A DNA stretch of 64,000 bases from Psychrobacter piscatorii (GTDB lineage Bacteria > Pseudomonadota > Gammaproteobacteria > Pseudomonadales > Moraxellaceae), in NCBI RefSeq assembly GCF_904846415.1, contig NZ_CAJHAR010000017.1:1-64000 (forward strand), given 5' to 3'. Both the position numbers and the translations under genes were made by a program. Of this stretch, positions 36,552 to 46,918 are shown one piece after another (within the stretch, counting starts at the first letter, position 1; each line of letters opens with the position of its first letter). The notes under the pieces were generated by a model. The model was not told where the DNA came from. It did no database searches and was given only the letters and a program-made list of their open reading frames with translations.

Positions 36552-37040
36552 TTATTCGTCAGTAATCGCACTAAAATGCGCATCAAGTGTGTTGGCTAAT
36601 TGCGCTGGTGGCAACTCAATCTCTAAGCCGCGACGACCGCCACTGACATAGACCGTTGTCTGATCTTGGGCACTACTATCTATGACTGTTTTTAGGCGCT
36701 TTTTTTGCCCCAGTGGACTGACGCCGCCCAACACATAACCGGTACTCCGCTCGACTTGCTTGGGATCTGCCATTTGTACTTTTTTACAGGACAGCAATTT
36801 ATTGGCAGATAAGGCTTTGGCCATTTTTTTAAAATTGAGGGTTTTATCTACTGGCAATATCGCAACCGCAAGGTCGCCAGTATCGGTCGACACCACCAAA
36901 GTTTTGAACACTTGCGTTACTGCCACGCCAAGCTTTTCTGCGGCTTCTAAACCAAAAGAGGCAGCATGACTGTCATGCGTGTATTCGTGTATGCGGTAAT
37001 CAAGATCGCGTTTTTTGGCAAGATCGATAGCTGGTGTCAT
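36552..37040 (-). CDS. ybaK: YbaK/EbsC-type Cys-tRNA(Pro) deacylase
   Basis: Hydrolyses cysteine misacylated onto tRNA(Pro), working with prolyl-tRNA synthetase. A 162-residue YbaK-fold domain: EAAEKLGVAVTQVFKTLVVS, LAVAILPVDKTLNFKKMAK and YVLGGVSPLGQKKRLKTVID are diagnostic. No signal peptide. Transcribed away from plsB; a good ribosome-binding site is not obvious. Confidence 0.92.
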   Translation of the reverse strand: MTPAIDLAKKRDLDYRIHEYTHDSHAASFGLEAAEKLGVAVTQVFKTLVVSTDTGDLAVAILPVDKTLNFKKMAKALSANKLLSCKKVQMADPKQVERSTGYVLGGVSPLGQKKRLKTVIDSSAQDQTTVYVSGGRRGLEIELPPAQLANTLDAHFSAITDE

Positions 37041-37287
37041 AATATTTTGGCTTAATAAAATAGAACTAAAGAATGGGCGTCATACGGATTAGATAGACAT
37101 GGCGTCAATATATTATTACGCCAAATATCGTAACTTTCAAATACTTGACCGTTTTATATCATTGCTCGCTTACTAGTGAGTAACCCGATAGTATTAATAT
37201 TAGCAGTATATACAGACACTATATATCGCTTTGGTGGCTTTTATGGCATCATAAGCGCAACATATTTGACTATTTTTGATACTGATT

Positions 37288-40077
37288 ATGATACCGAAGT
37301 TCCTAAAAAAACGGATTTTTAAAGCGCCAGTCAGCACTGACCGCACTTCTGAAACTGACGCGGGTCCAATCGTCACCAAGCCATATTCCAATGCTCCGAT
37401 CAATCAGCTGTATCGTAAGTTATCGGGGCAGCTACTCGACGTTGCTGTCAAACCAAAACTACTGGGTGAATTGCCTGATTTTGATAGCGACGATCAGGTA
37501 CTCAGGTTTTATGTGTTACAGGATTATTCTCGCTCCAACAGTATTTTGATCGATTTGCAAACGCAAGAGCATAACTTGCCGCCTGCATTGGTTGGGGTCA
37601 ATGACGCGGCTCACAATATCAAAGAAAACGCAGCCATCATATTTTTGAATCACCCACATGCCAAAGACAATCAGTTGTCTCCGCGCCTTTCTCGTCTAGT
37701 CTCTGCTGTCTTGCAATATCCAGAGCTAAAGGTCCGCTTAGTACCCGTATCCATCCTGTGGGGACGCGCCCCTGAAAAAGAAGACTCGCTATTTAAACTA
37801 TTAACCGCTGACAATTGGCAGGACCCAAGTATCAGCAAGCAGTTATTTAATATCGGCGTGATGGGCCGTGATACCTTTGTACAGTTTCACCCACCCCAAG
37901 ATTTGCGTACTATCATCAATGATAGCCTCAAAGGTGAAAGCGCGGGCCCTAATGTTTTTGACTCAATTTCTGAAGATTTAGTTTCTAAAAGCTCAGCTAC
38001 TATAGATACGCAAGATACTGAGTCAGCAATGACGGATAATGATGTCAAAACTGATGCTGAAATATCACCCAGCTATACGCTCGTGGCGGCGGCTGATGGC
38101 AATCGTGAACTCGTGCGGATGTTGCAGCAACAACTGACGATCTACTTAGACAAGCAGCGCGCCAGTATGCTGGGCCCTGATTTGTCAGATAGACGCAATT
38201 TGGTTGATAAACTGGTCTACTCGCCAGCGATTAAGCACGCAATAGAGCTGGAAGCTGCGGAAAAAGGCACCAGCGTACGCGACGCTCGTAGTCAAGCGCG
38301 AGGATACGCCAACGAGATGGTCAATGACTATTCTCATTCGATTATTCGTGGGTTTTATAAGTTTCTAACGTGGTTATGGACGCAATTATATGATGGCGTC
38401 GAAGTCCATCATTTTGAGCGTGTACGCGATCTGGCAACCGATTACGAACTGATTTATGTGCCGTGCCATCGCAGTCATGTCGATTATCTATTGTTGTCTT
38501 ATGTCATCTACAAGCGCGGCTTGAGCATTCCTTACATTGCGGCAGGTGACAATTTAGATGTACCTGTATTGGGTCCGTTATTGCGAGGTGCTGTCGCTTT
38601 TTATATTCGTCGTAGCTTCCGTGGCAATGCCCTTTATACTGCCGTATTGCGCGAATATATGCACACCCTTATCACGCGCAACACGCCGATCGAGTACTTC
38701 ATTGAGGGTGGTCGCTCACGCTCAGGTCGCCTGCTACCACCCAAGATGGGTATGCTGGCGATGACTGTACATAGCCAGTTACGCCAAACCAATAAGCCTG
38801 TGGTGTTTATCCCAACCTATATCGGTTATGAGCGTATTATGGAAGGCGGCACTTATATTGGTGAGTTAAAGGGCAAACCAAAAGAGTCAGAATCGTTGAT
38901 TGGGCTGCTCAAAGTGGGTCGTAAAATTGAGCGTATTTTTGGTAATGTACATCTGAGTTTTGGTACACCGCTGCATCTCAGCGATTTTATGACAAAATTC
39001 GATGTCCCAGCCAACAGCTTGCCCTCTGATCGCACCGACTCCCCACTCGATGAAAAAGCCAGTGCCATGGTCGATAACATCGGTGTAAAAGTCATGCAGC
39101 ACATTAACAAAGCTGCTGTGATAACGCCTGTGTCGCTGCTATCATTGGTGCTACTATCCGCACCTAAAGCGGCACTGGATGAAAACAGCTGCCGTGAGCA
39201 AATCGCTTTGTACCAAGGGCTAGCGCAGCAGCTTCCTTATGCAGATGACACTGTCATCACGGATATGACGCCGCAAGAAATCATTGATTATGGTATTAAG
39301 CTGAAATTGATAGAGCGTACGCCGCACATCTTGGGCGATATCATTCAGGTCGCTGGCAAGCAAGCAGCATTGCTCAGCTATTTCCGCAATAACATTCTAC
39401 ACGTCTTTATCTTGCTGTCTTTCTTATCAGCGCTAGTGGCACGTAACGGACGTATCAAACGCAGTCGCCTAGATAGTATCGCTGAGCAGTTATACCCGTT
39501 CTTGCAAGGTGAGCTATTCTTATACTATCCAGCGCATGGCTTGGCTGAGACGCTCAACAAAAAAGTCGATAGCTTACTGTCTCATGGGTTGATCGTTGAG
39601 TTGGGTGATGACACGCTTAGTGTTCCTGAATCTAATAGCAAGTGCTATCAACAGCTACAAGTACTGGCGACACCCGTTGGACAAAGCCTTGAGCGTTATT
39701 TTATGACGCTTGCCCTACTCGCTCAGCAGGGTTCTGGTAATTTGACCGAGAGCGAGGTCGTTGACCTGTGCCATCTGCTTGGCCAGCGCTTGTCTGTACT
39801 GTATGCGGATGATATTCCTGACTTCTTTGATCGCGCATTGTTTACTAGCTTTATCAGCGCTTTGACTCGTCTTGACTATCTACAAAAAGATGATGAAACG
39901 GGTATATTGACCTTTGACCACCGTATCAATGATATCGCCAGTCATGCCAAATACGTGCTGACGCCTGATATGATGCAAATCTTGCAGCAAGTCGCCAGTT
40001 TAAACGAAGAAGAAATCACTCACGCCATTACTGAGATTAGTAATAAAAAGCAGCGTAAATTTGGCCGTAAGCGTTAA
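37288..40077 (+). CDS. plsB: Glycerol-3-phosphate 1-O-acyltransferase
   Basis: Membrane-associated enzyme making 1-acyl-glycerol-3-phosphate, the first step of phospholipid synthesis. The acyltransferase blocks are all there: HRSHVDYLLLSYV (HX4D), AFYIRRSFRGN, FIEGGRSRSGR and VVFIPTYIGYE. The length of about 929 residues is typical or slightly long, with a Ser/Asp/Thr-rich insertion near residues 215-255. The frame is open from a TTG at 37276; I chose the ATG at 37288, but no strong ribosome-binding site is visible. Terminated by the hairpin at 40109. Confidence 0.95.
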   Translation: MIPKFLKKRIFKAPVSTDRTSETDAGPIVTKPYSNAPINQLYRKLSGQLLDVAVKPKLLGELPDFDSDDQVLRFYVLQDYSRSNSILIDLQTQEHNLPPALVGVNDAAHNIKENAAIIFLNHPHAKDNQLSPRLSRLVSAVLQYPELKVRLVPVSILWGRAPEKEDSLFKLLTADNWQDPSISKQLFNIGVMGRDTFVQFHPPQDLRTIINDSLKGESAGPNVFDSISEDLVSKSSATIDTQDTESAMTDNDVKTDAEISPSYTLVAAADGNRELVRMLQQQLTIYLDKQRASMLGPDLSDRRNLVDKLVYSPAIKHAIELEAAEKGTSVRDARSQARGYANEMVNDYSHSIIRGFYKFLTWLWTQLYDGVEVHHFERVRDLATDYELIYVPCHRSHVDYLLLSYVIYKRGLSIPYIAAGDNLDVPVLGPLLRGAVAFYIRRSFRGNALYTAVLREYMHTLITRNTPIEYFIEGGRSRSGRLLPPKMGMLAMTVHSQLRQTNKPVVFIPTYIGYERIMEGGTYIGELKGKPKESESLIGLLKVGRKIERIFGNVHLSFGTPLHLSDFMTKFDVPANSLPSDRTDSPLDEKASAMVDNIGVKVMQHINKAAVITPVSLLSLVLLSAPKAALDENSCREQIALYQGLAQQLPYADDTVITDMTPQEIIDYGIKLKLIERTPHILGDIIQVAGKQAALLSYFRNNILHVFILLSFLSALVARNGRIKRSRLDSIAEQLYPFLQGELFLYYPAHGLAETLNKKVDSLLSHGLIVELGDDTLSVPESNSKCYQQLQVLATPVGQSLERYFMTLALLAQQGSGNLTESEVVDLCHLLGQRLSVLYADDIPDFFDRALFTSFISALTRLDYLQKDDETGILTFDHRINDIASHAKYVLTPDMMQILQQVASLNEEEITHAITEISNKKQRKFGRKR

Positions 40078-40428
40078 TCGTTAGTCATGACTTTTAAGCA
40101 ATTAAGCCAAAAAAAAGACCGCTAATGATTAGCGGTCTTTTTTTCGCTACCTTCTTCCATAAATAGAGCCAACATGCAAAATGCAATGCACTGACAAGCA
40201 AAATCATATACAAGCGTAGTCAGTCTCAACAAAAGTAGTTACAATTATTGGTAAAGTATCTTTGATCAACTACTTTTATGAAGCAGTGCGTCACATCATC
40301 CCAAGGTCATGATACTGACTACCGTATATTGATAATGGACAGGCAGAAAAATCGCGTAGTTGCTGATACTGTTTGGCTTATCTAAGTAGAATAAATGCCA
40401 TGCCTTGTTATAGAAAAAGAGAGGGTTT
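40078..40428. other. Intergenic region before alcohol dehydrogenase
   Basis: Holds the plsB terminator (40109-40144). No gene seen in the remaining 280 or so bases. Confidence 0.45.
40109..40144 (+). terminator. Terminator of plsB
   Basis: GACCGCTAAT/ATTAGCGGTC flanked by A and T runs. The same stem recurs at 43391-43425. Confidence 0.9.
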
Positions 40429-41469
40429 ATGAAAGCGGTTGTTTATGAAAATTTTGGTGTCACACCCAAACTGATGCAGGTGGCAGATCCCACGCCAGAG
40501 GCTGATGATGTGGTGATTAAGGTTGAAGCAACAGGCGTGTGCCGTAGTGACTGGCATGGATGGATGGGACATGATCCTGATATCGAGCTGCCACATGTAC
40601 CCGGTCATGAGTTTGCTGGTGTCATTGCCGAAGTTGGCCGTAATGTCACGCGATTTAAGGTAGGGGATCGCGTCACCGTGCCGTTTGTGAGTGGCTGCGG
40701 CAGCTGTCATGAGTGCTACTCTGGCAACCATCAAGTGTGCGGTAACCAAACCCAACCGGGCTTTACCGATTGGGGCTCGTTCGCAGAATACGTAGTTATC
40801 CATCATGCCGATGTCAACTTAGTCCATCTGCCTGAGACCATTGACTTTACCACCGCCGCCAGCCTTGGTTGCCGTTTTGTGACCTCATTTCGAGCGGTGG
40901 TGGATCAAGGGAAAGTCAGCGCGGGTCAATGGCTCGCGGTACATGGCTGTGGCGGCGTTGGCTTGTCTGCCATTATGATTGCCAACAGCTTAGGTGCCAA
41001 TGTGATTGCGGTAGATATCGCCGATGACAAGCTGGCACTGGCCAAAGCGTTAGGCGCTTATGCCACCATCAATGCCAATACCGTGGCGAGTGTACCCGAA
41101 GCGATTTTGGAGCTGACCAAGGGCGGGGCGCACGTATCTTTAGACGCGCTGGGTCATCCGACCACTTATATCAACTCGATTAAAAGTCTAAAAAAACGCG
41201 GTAAGCATGTCCAAGTCGGCCTCTTGCTGGCTGAGCAAGCGACACCGCCCATCCCGATGGACCGGGTCATTGCTAATGAGTTAGAAATCATTGGCAGCCA
41301 CGGGATGCAGGCGTTTCGTTATGATGCCATGCTATCGATGATTGCCACAGGCAAGCTTGCGCCCGAAAAGCTATTGGGCCGCGAAATCAGCTTAGCAGAG
41401 TCCATCGAGGCGCTGATGTCTATGGAGCACAATACTGTACCTGGGGTGACGGTAGTGACCAGCTTCTAG
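40429..41469 (+). CDS. Zinc-dependent alcohol dehydrogenase family protein
   Basis: Medium-chain dehydrogenase of 346 residues. The catalytic-zinc region [15 protein letters not shown] with [11 protein letters not shown], the structural-zinc loop [15 protein letters not shown] (four cysteines) and the NAD-binding [14 protein letters not shown] are intact. The substrate is not given by sequence. GAGAGGG precedes the ATG. It lies apart from any pathway partner and converges with dsdA. Confidence 0.9.
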   Translation: MKAVVYENFGVTPKLMQVADPTPEADDVVIKVEATGVCRSDWHGWMGHDPDIELPHVPGHEFAGVIAEVGRNVTRFKVGDRVTVPFVSGCGSCHECYSGNHQVCGNQTQPGFTDWGSFAEYVVIHHADVNLVHLPETIDFTTAASLGCRFVTSFRAVVDQGKVSAGQWLAVHGCGGVGLSAIMIANSLGANVIAVDIADDKLALAKALGAYATINANTVASVPEAILELTKGGAHVSLDALGHPTTYINSIKSLKKRGKHVQVGLLLAEQATPPIPMDRVIANELEIIGSHGMQAFRYDAMLSMIATGKLAPEKLLGREISLAESIEALMSMEHNTVPGVTVVTSF

Positions 41470-41564
41470 GCGGCTATTGTTCAATGATTTTCAAAGAAAA
41501 TCTACTATTTGTCTGTGAAGAATAAACGCATGACGTCTCAGCTTGTCTGGCTATTTAAACAGTC

Positions 41565-42917
41565 TTATAGCAGGTTTTTTCCTTTTTGATAGTAATTAAA
41601 GTGCTCTGCACTGGGCACCATATTGCCGCCCGTTGCCCAAACGATATGCACCGCTTGGTCAAGCTTATCCGTTAACTTGTGGCGCTCCAGATATGCTGTA
41701 CCTTCAGTGATTACTTTGGAAATACCAGGTACGCCTGCTAATGCGGAAGGTTCAAGGTCGATATTTTCACTGTCATGCATCAAGGCCAGCAAGCGGTATA
41801 GATCGTCATCCGCCACCGTGTATATACCGCTGAGTAGTGACTCCATCACCTGACCGACAAAGGCAGATGGACGACCGACCGCCAGACCATCGGCACAGGT
41901 TTTATTATCGATACCAAAGTCCTGCACACTCACGCTATCATGCAAACCCGTGTACATACCGACCAGCATGGCAGGAGAATGGGTAGGCTCAGCGAAGAAA
42001 CAATGCACATGATCGCCAAAAATGTGCTTTAAACCAAAGGCCACGCCGCCAGGACCACCGCCAACGCCGCACGGTAGATAAACGAATAACGGCTTCTCGG
42101 CACTCACATAAATGCCTTGATCATCCAGCTGTTGTTTTAGTCGTTCAGCGGCAACGCTATAACCAAGGAATAGATCTTGGGAGTTTTCATCATCGATAAA
42201 ATGGCAGCGCAGTTTTTGCTCAGCCTCTGCTCGCCCTTGTTCAACAGCTTTGCTATAGTCATCTTGATGCTCGACAACGTGGACACCTTTTTCTCGCAGC
42301 AAGTCTTTTTTCCATTGACGGGCGTCCGCAGACATATGCACGGTCACTTGAAAACCAAGCTGCGCGCCCATGATACCGATGCTCAAACCAAGATTGCCCG
42401 TTGAGCCGACCACGATACTGTGTGTGGCAAAGACCGCTTTGCAGATAGCGCTATCGAGTTTTTGATAGTTGTCTTCTAGGGTTAACAGACCTGAATCAAT
42501 CGCGACTGACTCTGCATATTTGAGTACTTCATAGACCCCGCCGCGCGCTTTAATCGAGCCTGAGATCGGCAGGTGGCTGTCGCATTTTAGCAGTAAGCGC
42601 CCAGACATCGGATGACCATAAAAGGGTTGTAGCGCTTGCTGCATTCGCGGGATAGCGATCAGTGGCGATTCGATGATGCCATCGCTCGCCGCCGTCTCAG
42701 GAAATACGGTGGAAATATAGGGAGCAAACCGCTGCAAACGATCAGCGGCGTCCGTTATCTGCTCTGGGCCAAGCGGTAAAGTGTGCGCCACTTCTGCAAA
42801 AGGCTGCCACTTGGGGTTAAACCAGCATAGCGGCTTGGTCGCTGTGATCGTCTTTAGTAGCGGGTGGGTGTGATACAACTGTTCTATCGTTGCTTGCTGG
42901 GGTGCTTTTGTTGTCAT
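41565..42917 (-). CDS. dsdA: D-serine ammonia-lyase
   Basis: PLP enzyme of fold type II that deaminates D-serine to pyruvate and ammonia. The PLP-lysine motif [28 protein letters not shown], and the phosphate-binding [14 protein letters not shown] identify it; 450 residues is the usual length. The dsdC regulator and dsdX permease are absent. It is divergent from the small VOC gene (53 bases between starts), and with dadA elsewhere in the window gives a second D-amino-acid catabolic activity. Confidence 0.95.
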   Translation of the reverse strand: MTTKAPQQATIEQLYHTHPLLKTITATKPLCWFNPKWQPFAEVAHTLPLGPEQITDAADRLQRFAPYISTVFPETAASDGIIESPLIAIPRMQQALQPFYGHPMSGRLLLKCDSHLPISGSIKARGGVYEVLKYAESVAIDSGLLTLEDNYQKLDSAICKAVFATHSIVVGSTGNLGLSIGIMGAQLGFQVTVHMSADARQWKKDLLREKGVHVVEHQDDYSKAVEQGRAEAEQKLRCHFIDDENSQDLFLGYSVAAERLKQQLDDQGIYVSAEKPLFVYLPCGVGGGPGGVAFGLKHIFGDHVHCFFAEPTHSPAMLVGMYTGLHDSVSVQDFGIDNKTCADGLAVGRPSAFVGQVMESLLSGIYTVADDDLYRLLALMHDSENIDLEPSALAGVPGISKVITEGTAYLERHKLTDKLDQAVHIVWATGGNMVPSAEHFNYYQKGKNLL

Positions 42918-42970
42918 AAATCACGCTCGTATAAAGTGCTTTAATTTCAATAATACCTAAGGAAGATGCC

Positions 42971-43348
42971 ATGGACATACTAAGGCTTGACCATTTTGTT
43001 TTAACCGTTAAAAATCTACAGCATACCATTGATTTTTATACCAAGGTGCTAGGCATGACCGAAGTGCATTTTGGTGCAGGACGTGTCGCCTTGATGTATG
43101 GTCAACAAAAAATCAACCTGCATGAGCTGGGCAATGAGTTTGAGCCCAAAGCACAGAATATCAAAGCAGGTAGCGCCGATTTGTGCTTTATCACCACCAC
43201 GCCCTTAGCCGATGCCATGACCCATGTGCGTGGGCAAGGTGTTGACGTGCTAGAAGGTCCTGTACCGCGAACAGGTGCGCAAGGGGCAATTATGTCATTT
43301 TACTTTCGTGACCCTGATGGCAATTTAATCGAAATCTCCAATTATTGA
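42971..43348 (+). CDS. VOC-family glyoxalase/dioxygenase-like protein
   Basis: A 125-residue single-domain protein of the vicinal oxygen chelate fold: LRLDHFVLTVKNLQHTIDFY at the start and FYFRDPDGNLIEISNY at the end. Histidine near position 8 and the C-terminal glutamate are the expected metal ligands. The substrate is unknown. Divergent from dsdA and convergent with ettA; shares the terminator with ettA. Confidence 0.85.
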   Translation: MDILRLDHFVLTVKNLQHTIDFYTKVLGMTEVHFGAGRVALMYGQQKINLHELGNEFEPKAQNIKAGSADLCFITTTPLADAMTHVRGQGVDVLEGPVPRTGAQGAIMSFYFRDPDGNLIEISNY

Positions 43349-43390
43349 TGAATAAATACCATCACCGGTACAATTAAAAAATGCTTACCT

Positions 43391-43425
43391 AAAAAAAGAC
43401 CGCTAATCATTAGCGGTCTTTTTTT
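43391..43425. terminator. Bidirectional terminator, VOC gene / ettA
   Basis: Stem GACCGCTAAT/ATTAGCGGTC with A and T runs, identical in stem to the plsB terminator. Confidence 0.9.
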
Positions 43426-43454
43426 ATGAACTTCCAATATACCAAACGGCGGTA

Positions 43455-45116
43455 TTAGTTGGTAATTTTCTTATACTTGGCACGCTTAGGACTGGCGTCA
43501 TCACCCATGGTCTTCTTGCGATAGGCTTCAAACTCAGTATAGTTACCGTCGAACCACACTGGGCCTTCTTCTTCGAATGCCAAGATATGAGTCGCGATAC
43601 GGTCAAGGAACCAGCGATCATGCGAGACGACCATTACTGTACCTGGGAATACTTGAATCGCATCCTCTAGGGCACGTAAGGTTTCGATATCCAAATCGTT
43701 TGATGGTTCATCGAGGAGCAATACGTTTGCGCCTTGCTTCAGCGTCTTCGCCAATTGCAAACGGTTACGCTCACCACCTGATAATTGACCAACGTGTTTT
43801 TGCTGGTCTGAACCTTTGAAGTTGAAACGTCCGATATAGGCACGGCTTGGCGTGGTGTAATCACCAACGGTAATAATATCAAGGCCGTCAGAGACTTCTT
43901 CCCACACGGTTTTGTTGTCATCTAAGTGATCACGCACCTGACCGACATAAGCAACCTTGACACTTTCACCCAAATCAACCGAACCAGTATCTGGCGTATC
44001 ACGCTCAGTAATCATGTTAAATAGTGTGGTTTTACCCGCACCATTTGGACCGATGATACCAACGATCGCGCCCGCTGGGACGTTGAAGCTTAGGTTTTCA
44101 TACAGTAAACGATCGCCAAATGATTTGGAGATGTCATTGACTTCGATTACCTTGTTACCCAAACGTGGACCAGGTGGAATATAAATCTCAGAGGTCTCGT
44201 TACGTTTTTGGAACTCAGTTGAGTTCAGCTCTTCAAAACGCTGTACTCGAGATTTAGACTTAGCCTGTTGGCCTTTTTGATTTTTACGAATCCACTCAAG
44301 CTCTTTTTTCAAGGCTTTAGCAAAGGATTCTTCCTGCTTATTCTGCTGTTCTAGACGATTGTTCTTTTGCTCGAGCCACTCAGTATAGTTGCCTTCATAC
44401 GGGTAGCCATGGCCACGGTCAAGCTCCAAAATCCACTGAGCAACATTATCCAAGAAATAGCGATCATGGGTAATGGCAACGATAGTACCGCTGTAGTTCT
44501 GCAAGAACTGCTCTAGCCATGCAACAGACTCGGCGTCCAAATGGTTGGTTGGTTCGTCAAGTAATAGCATATCAGGGCGCGACAATAGCAGACGGCATAG
44601 TGCCACACGGCGTTTCTCACCACCTGACAATTTGCTAACGTCCGCATCCCATGGTGGCAGGCGTAGCGCATCGGCAGCTTTTTCTAACTGGTTGTTTAGG
44701 TTATGCGCATCCCATGACTGGATGATGTCTTCCATTTTGCCCTGCTCTTCAGCAAGTTTGTCAAAATCAGCATCCGGCTCTGCGTATTCAGCATAGATGG
44801 CATCTAGACGAGCGAGCGCATCTAATGCTTCGCGCATGCCGTCTTCGACATTACCGCGCACGTCTTTGCTGTCATCAAGTTGTGGTTCCTGCGGCAGATA
44901 GCCAACTTTGGTACCGGCTTGCGCGCGTGCTTCACCACTGAACTCAGTGTCGACGCCAGCCATAATGCGTAGCAAGGTTGATTTACCCGAACCATTGATA
45001 CCGAGGACACCGATTTTGGCACCCGGGAAAAACGATAGGTTGATGTTTTTTAAGATTTCACGCTTAGGGGGAACAAGTTTTGACACGTTGTTCATCGTGT
45101 AAATATATTGAGCCAT
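43455..45116 (-). CDS. ettA: Energy-dependent translational throttle protein EttA
   Basis: ABC-F protein that binds the ribosomal E site and gates early elongation according to energy charge. Two ATPase domains: first GINGSGKST, LSGGEKRRVALC, LLLDEPTNHLD; second GPNGAGKTT, LSGGERNRLQLAKT, LLLDEPSNDLD. An arm and charged linker lie between them. No transmembrane segments. The frame extends to 45191, but family members start MAQYIYTM, so the ATG at 45116 (553 residues, near the E. coli length) is preferred. Confidence 0.95.
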   Translation of the reverse strand: MAQYIYTMNNVSKLVPPKREILKNINLSFFPGAKIGVLGINGSGKSTLLRIMAGVDTEFSGEARAQAGTKVGYLPQEPQLDDSKDVRGNVEDGMREALDALARLDAIYAEYAEPDADFDKLAEEQGKMEDIIQSWDAHNLNNQLEKAADALRLPPWDADVSKLSGGEKRRVALCRLLLSRPDMLLLDEPTNHLDAESVAWLEQFLQNYSGTIVAITHDRYFLDNVAQWILELDRGHGYPYEGNYTEWLEQKNNRLEQQNKQEESFAKALKKELEWIRKNQKGQQAKSKSRVQRFEELNSTEFQKRNETSEIYIPPGPRLGNKVIEVNDISKSFGDRLLYENLSFNVPAGAIVGIIGPNGAGKTTLFNMITERDTPDTGSVDLGESVKVAYVGQVRDHLDDNKTVWEEVSDGLDIITVGDYTTPSRAYIGRFNFKGSDQQKHVGQLSGGERNRLQLAKTLKQGANVLLLDEPSNDLDIETLRALEDAIQVFPGTVMVVSHDRWFLDRIATHILAFEEEGPVWFDGNYTEFEAYRKKTMGDDASPKRAKYKKITN

Positions 45117-45548
45117 TAACACTCCGATAGACTGCATAGAAGAGAACAGCAAATGCCACTCAGCGATGATGCCAAGCGTGCCGTACCTCAAAATCAGGGT
45201 TACAAATTATCGTTCATTATCGCATTGTGACGCATACCCTGCAAGCTAACAGGTTGTTTTACCCCTTGTTTTGCAGCTTTTGTCATAGAGCATCGCTGTT
45301 TCTGGATAAAAGCTGCCAAAAATATTTAGCTGATATTACGCGTTTAACATTCTGACTCATTGCTGTTTGATAAAAACCACAAAAAATAGCATCAAAACTT
45401 TCGCAAATTTAATCAATAGCCGTTAGCATGTTAGAGTGGCTTAACAACGCAAAAAAGGATGGTTTCATATCTTATCAATGAGACTGGCTATAAGCTGAGT
45501 CATTATTTTTCATATGTTTTTAATAATATTTATACAGGTACTGATGAT
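45117..45548. other. Divergent region between ettA and the ferredoxin reductase
   Basis: About 430 bases with no gene called. The reductase frame extends upstream to 45459, but those 30 residues look unconserved. Confidence 0.45.
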
Positions 45549-46757
45549 ATGGCCAACGGCTATCGCCCTGAAATAGTTCAACGTGCGTTTGTCGATTTTA
45601 TCGGGTCGCGCTTACATCCGTTTTGGTCATTGACGACGCCCAAGCTACGCCTGATCGCTCGATATGAGCTGAGTGATGATTTAATCGCACTGCAATTTGA
45701 GACCAATCGAGCGTTTAGGCAGCAGACCTTGAATGCAAGAGAGGGTTGGCAAGGCGGTCAATATCTTGAACTACGCGTTTTTATCGATGGGGTTTATCAT
45801 CAGCGCAGCTATTCAATCGTGGGATTGGCGAATCAATCATTGTGGTGGCAAGATGATGCCGCCGCTACTAAGTCAGCAAAAAACCGTCGCCACACGGTGA
45901 CTATTGCTGTTAAACCGCAAGGGGTGGTGTCTCATTATCTTACCAAGCAACTGCCGCTAGCTAGCATCATTGATACGAGCATGCCATTGGGTCATTTTAC
46001 TTTGGCACAGGCAAAGAAAAGTTTAGATCATAGAGAACCAGATAACCAAAAACTGAATCCTTTATTATTTGTCGCTGGTGGTAGCGGTATCACGCCTATG
46101 TTAGGGCTTATTACGCAAGCATTAGCAAACGGACATCAGGTGGCGTTGCTACATTATAATCGAACAGAAATTGCCCATTTTCAGCATCAGTGGCAACAGC
46201 TGAGCGATATCTATCCAGCCTTCAGCTATCACTTTATCCATACTGATAACCCTACTACCTATTTGGCTGGCGAACGTTACTTAAGTGCAGAGGGTCTGTT
46301 ATCACTTAATCTACCTCTAGCAGATACGCAGATATTTGCCTGCGGTTCACAAGCGTTATTAGCCGGCTTATATAAAGCAGTAAACGAGATTAGCGTGCTA
46401 CAAAACATCCAGCTACGTGACAACATTATCGTAGAAAATTTCGGTAGCGCATTGCCTGATTTTGATATCGGTGGCAATCAAGTACTAGATAATGCACTAC
46501 AGACAGATTCGCATACGGTGTATTTGCGATCACGGCAACGGCAGTTCGATAGCGACACTACATTATTGGTCGCTGCCGAAAATGCAGATGTACGTCTAGC
46601 CTATGGTTGCAGGCAAGGAATTTGCCAATTGTGCCGCTGCAATAAAGTGAGCGGCGTAGTCAAAAACATCCAAACTGGCAAGATAAGTAGTGATGGTTAC
46701 GAGTCTATCCAAACGTGCATCAATATCGCTATGACAGACGTGGTGTTAGACATTTAG
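45549..46757 (+). CDS. Ferredoxin reductase-like protein with C-terminal [2Fe-2S] domain, probable desaturase electron donor
   Basis: A 402-residue FNR-type reductase. The FAD-binding region (RSYSIVGLAN), the NAD(P)-binding GGSGITPMLGL and a C-terminal plant-type ferredoxin domain with cysteines in YGCRQGICQLCRC and QTCINIA are visible. Pseudomonas desB/desC-type operons pair such a reductase with an acyl-CoA desaturase; here the desaturase gene follows 160 bases downstream on the same strand. I infer it delivers NAD(P)H electrons to that desaturase. The ATG at 45549 is preferred over the earlier start at 45459. Confidence 0.85.
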   Translation: MANGYRPEIVQRAFVDFIGSRLHPFWSLTTPKLRLIARYELSDDLIALQFETNRAFRQQTLNAREGWQGGQYLELRVFIDGVYHQRSYSIVGLANQSLWWQDDAAATKSAKNRRHTVTIAVKPQGVVSHYLTKQLPLASIIDTSMPLGHFTLAQAKKSLDHREPDNQKLNPLLFVAGGSGITPMLGLITQALANGHQVALLHYNRTEIAHFQHQWQQLSDIYPAFSYHFIHTDNPTTYLAGERYLSAEGLLSLNLPLADTQIFACGSQALLAGLYKAVNEISVLQNIQLRDNIIVENFGSALPDFDIGGNQVLDNALQTDSHTVYLRSRQRQFDSDTTLLVAAENADVRLAYGCRQGICQLCRCNKVSGVVKNIQTGKISSDGYESIQTCINIAMTDVVLDI

Positions 46758-46918
46758 CCCTGCTGAAATAAAAAACACGACCACTAACCCCTGACTATCG
46801 ACCTCTTAAAACTAAAAAATAGACTGATGTTAACTCATATTGTATGCTAAAACTCAGATGACTCATAAAACCGAACCCAGTGCTGTTTATTCGTGCCATT
46901 TCGGTTAAGGATTTATAT

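Noticed and set aside
37276..37287. Earlier TTG start of plsB
   Set aside because: Four extra codons with no ribosome-binding site; the ATG at 37288 is simpler.
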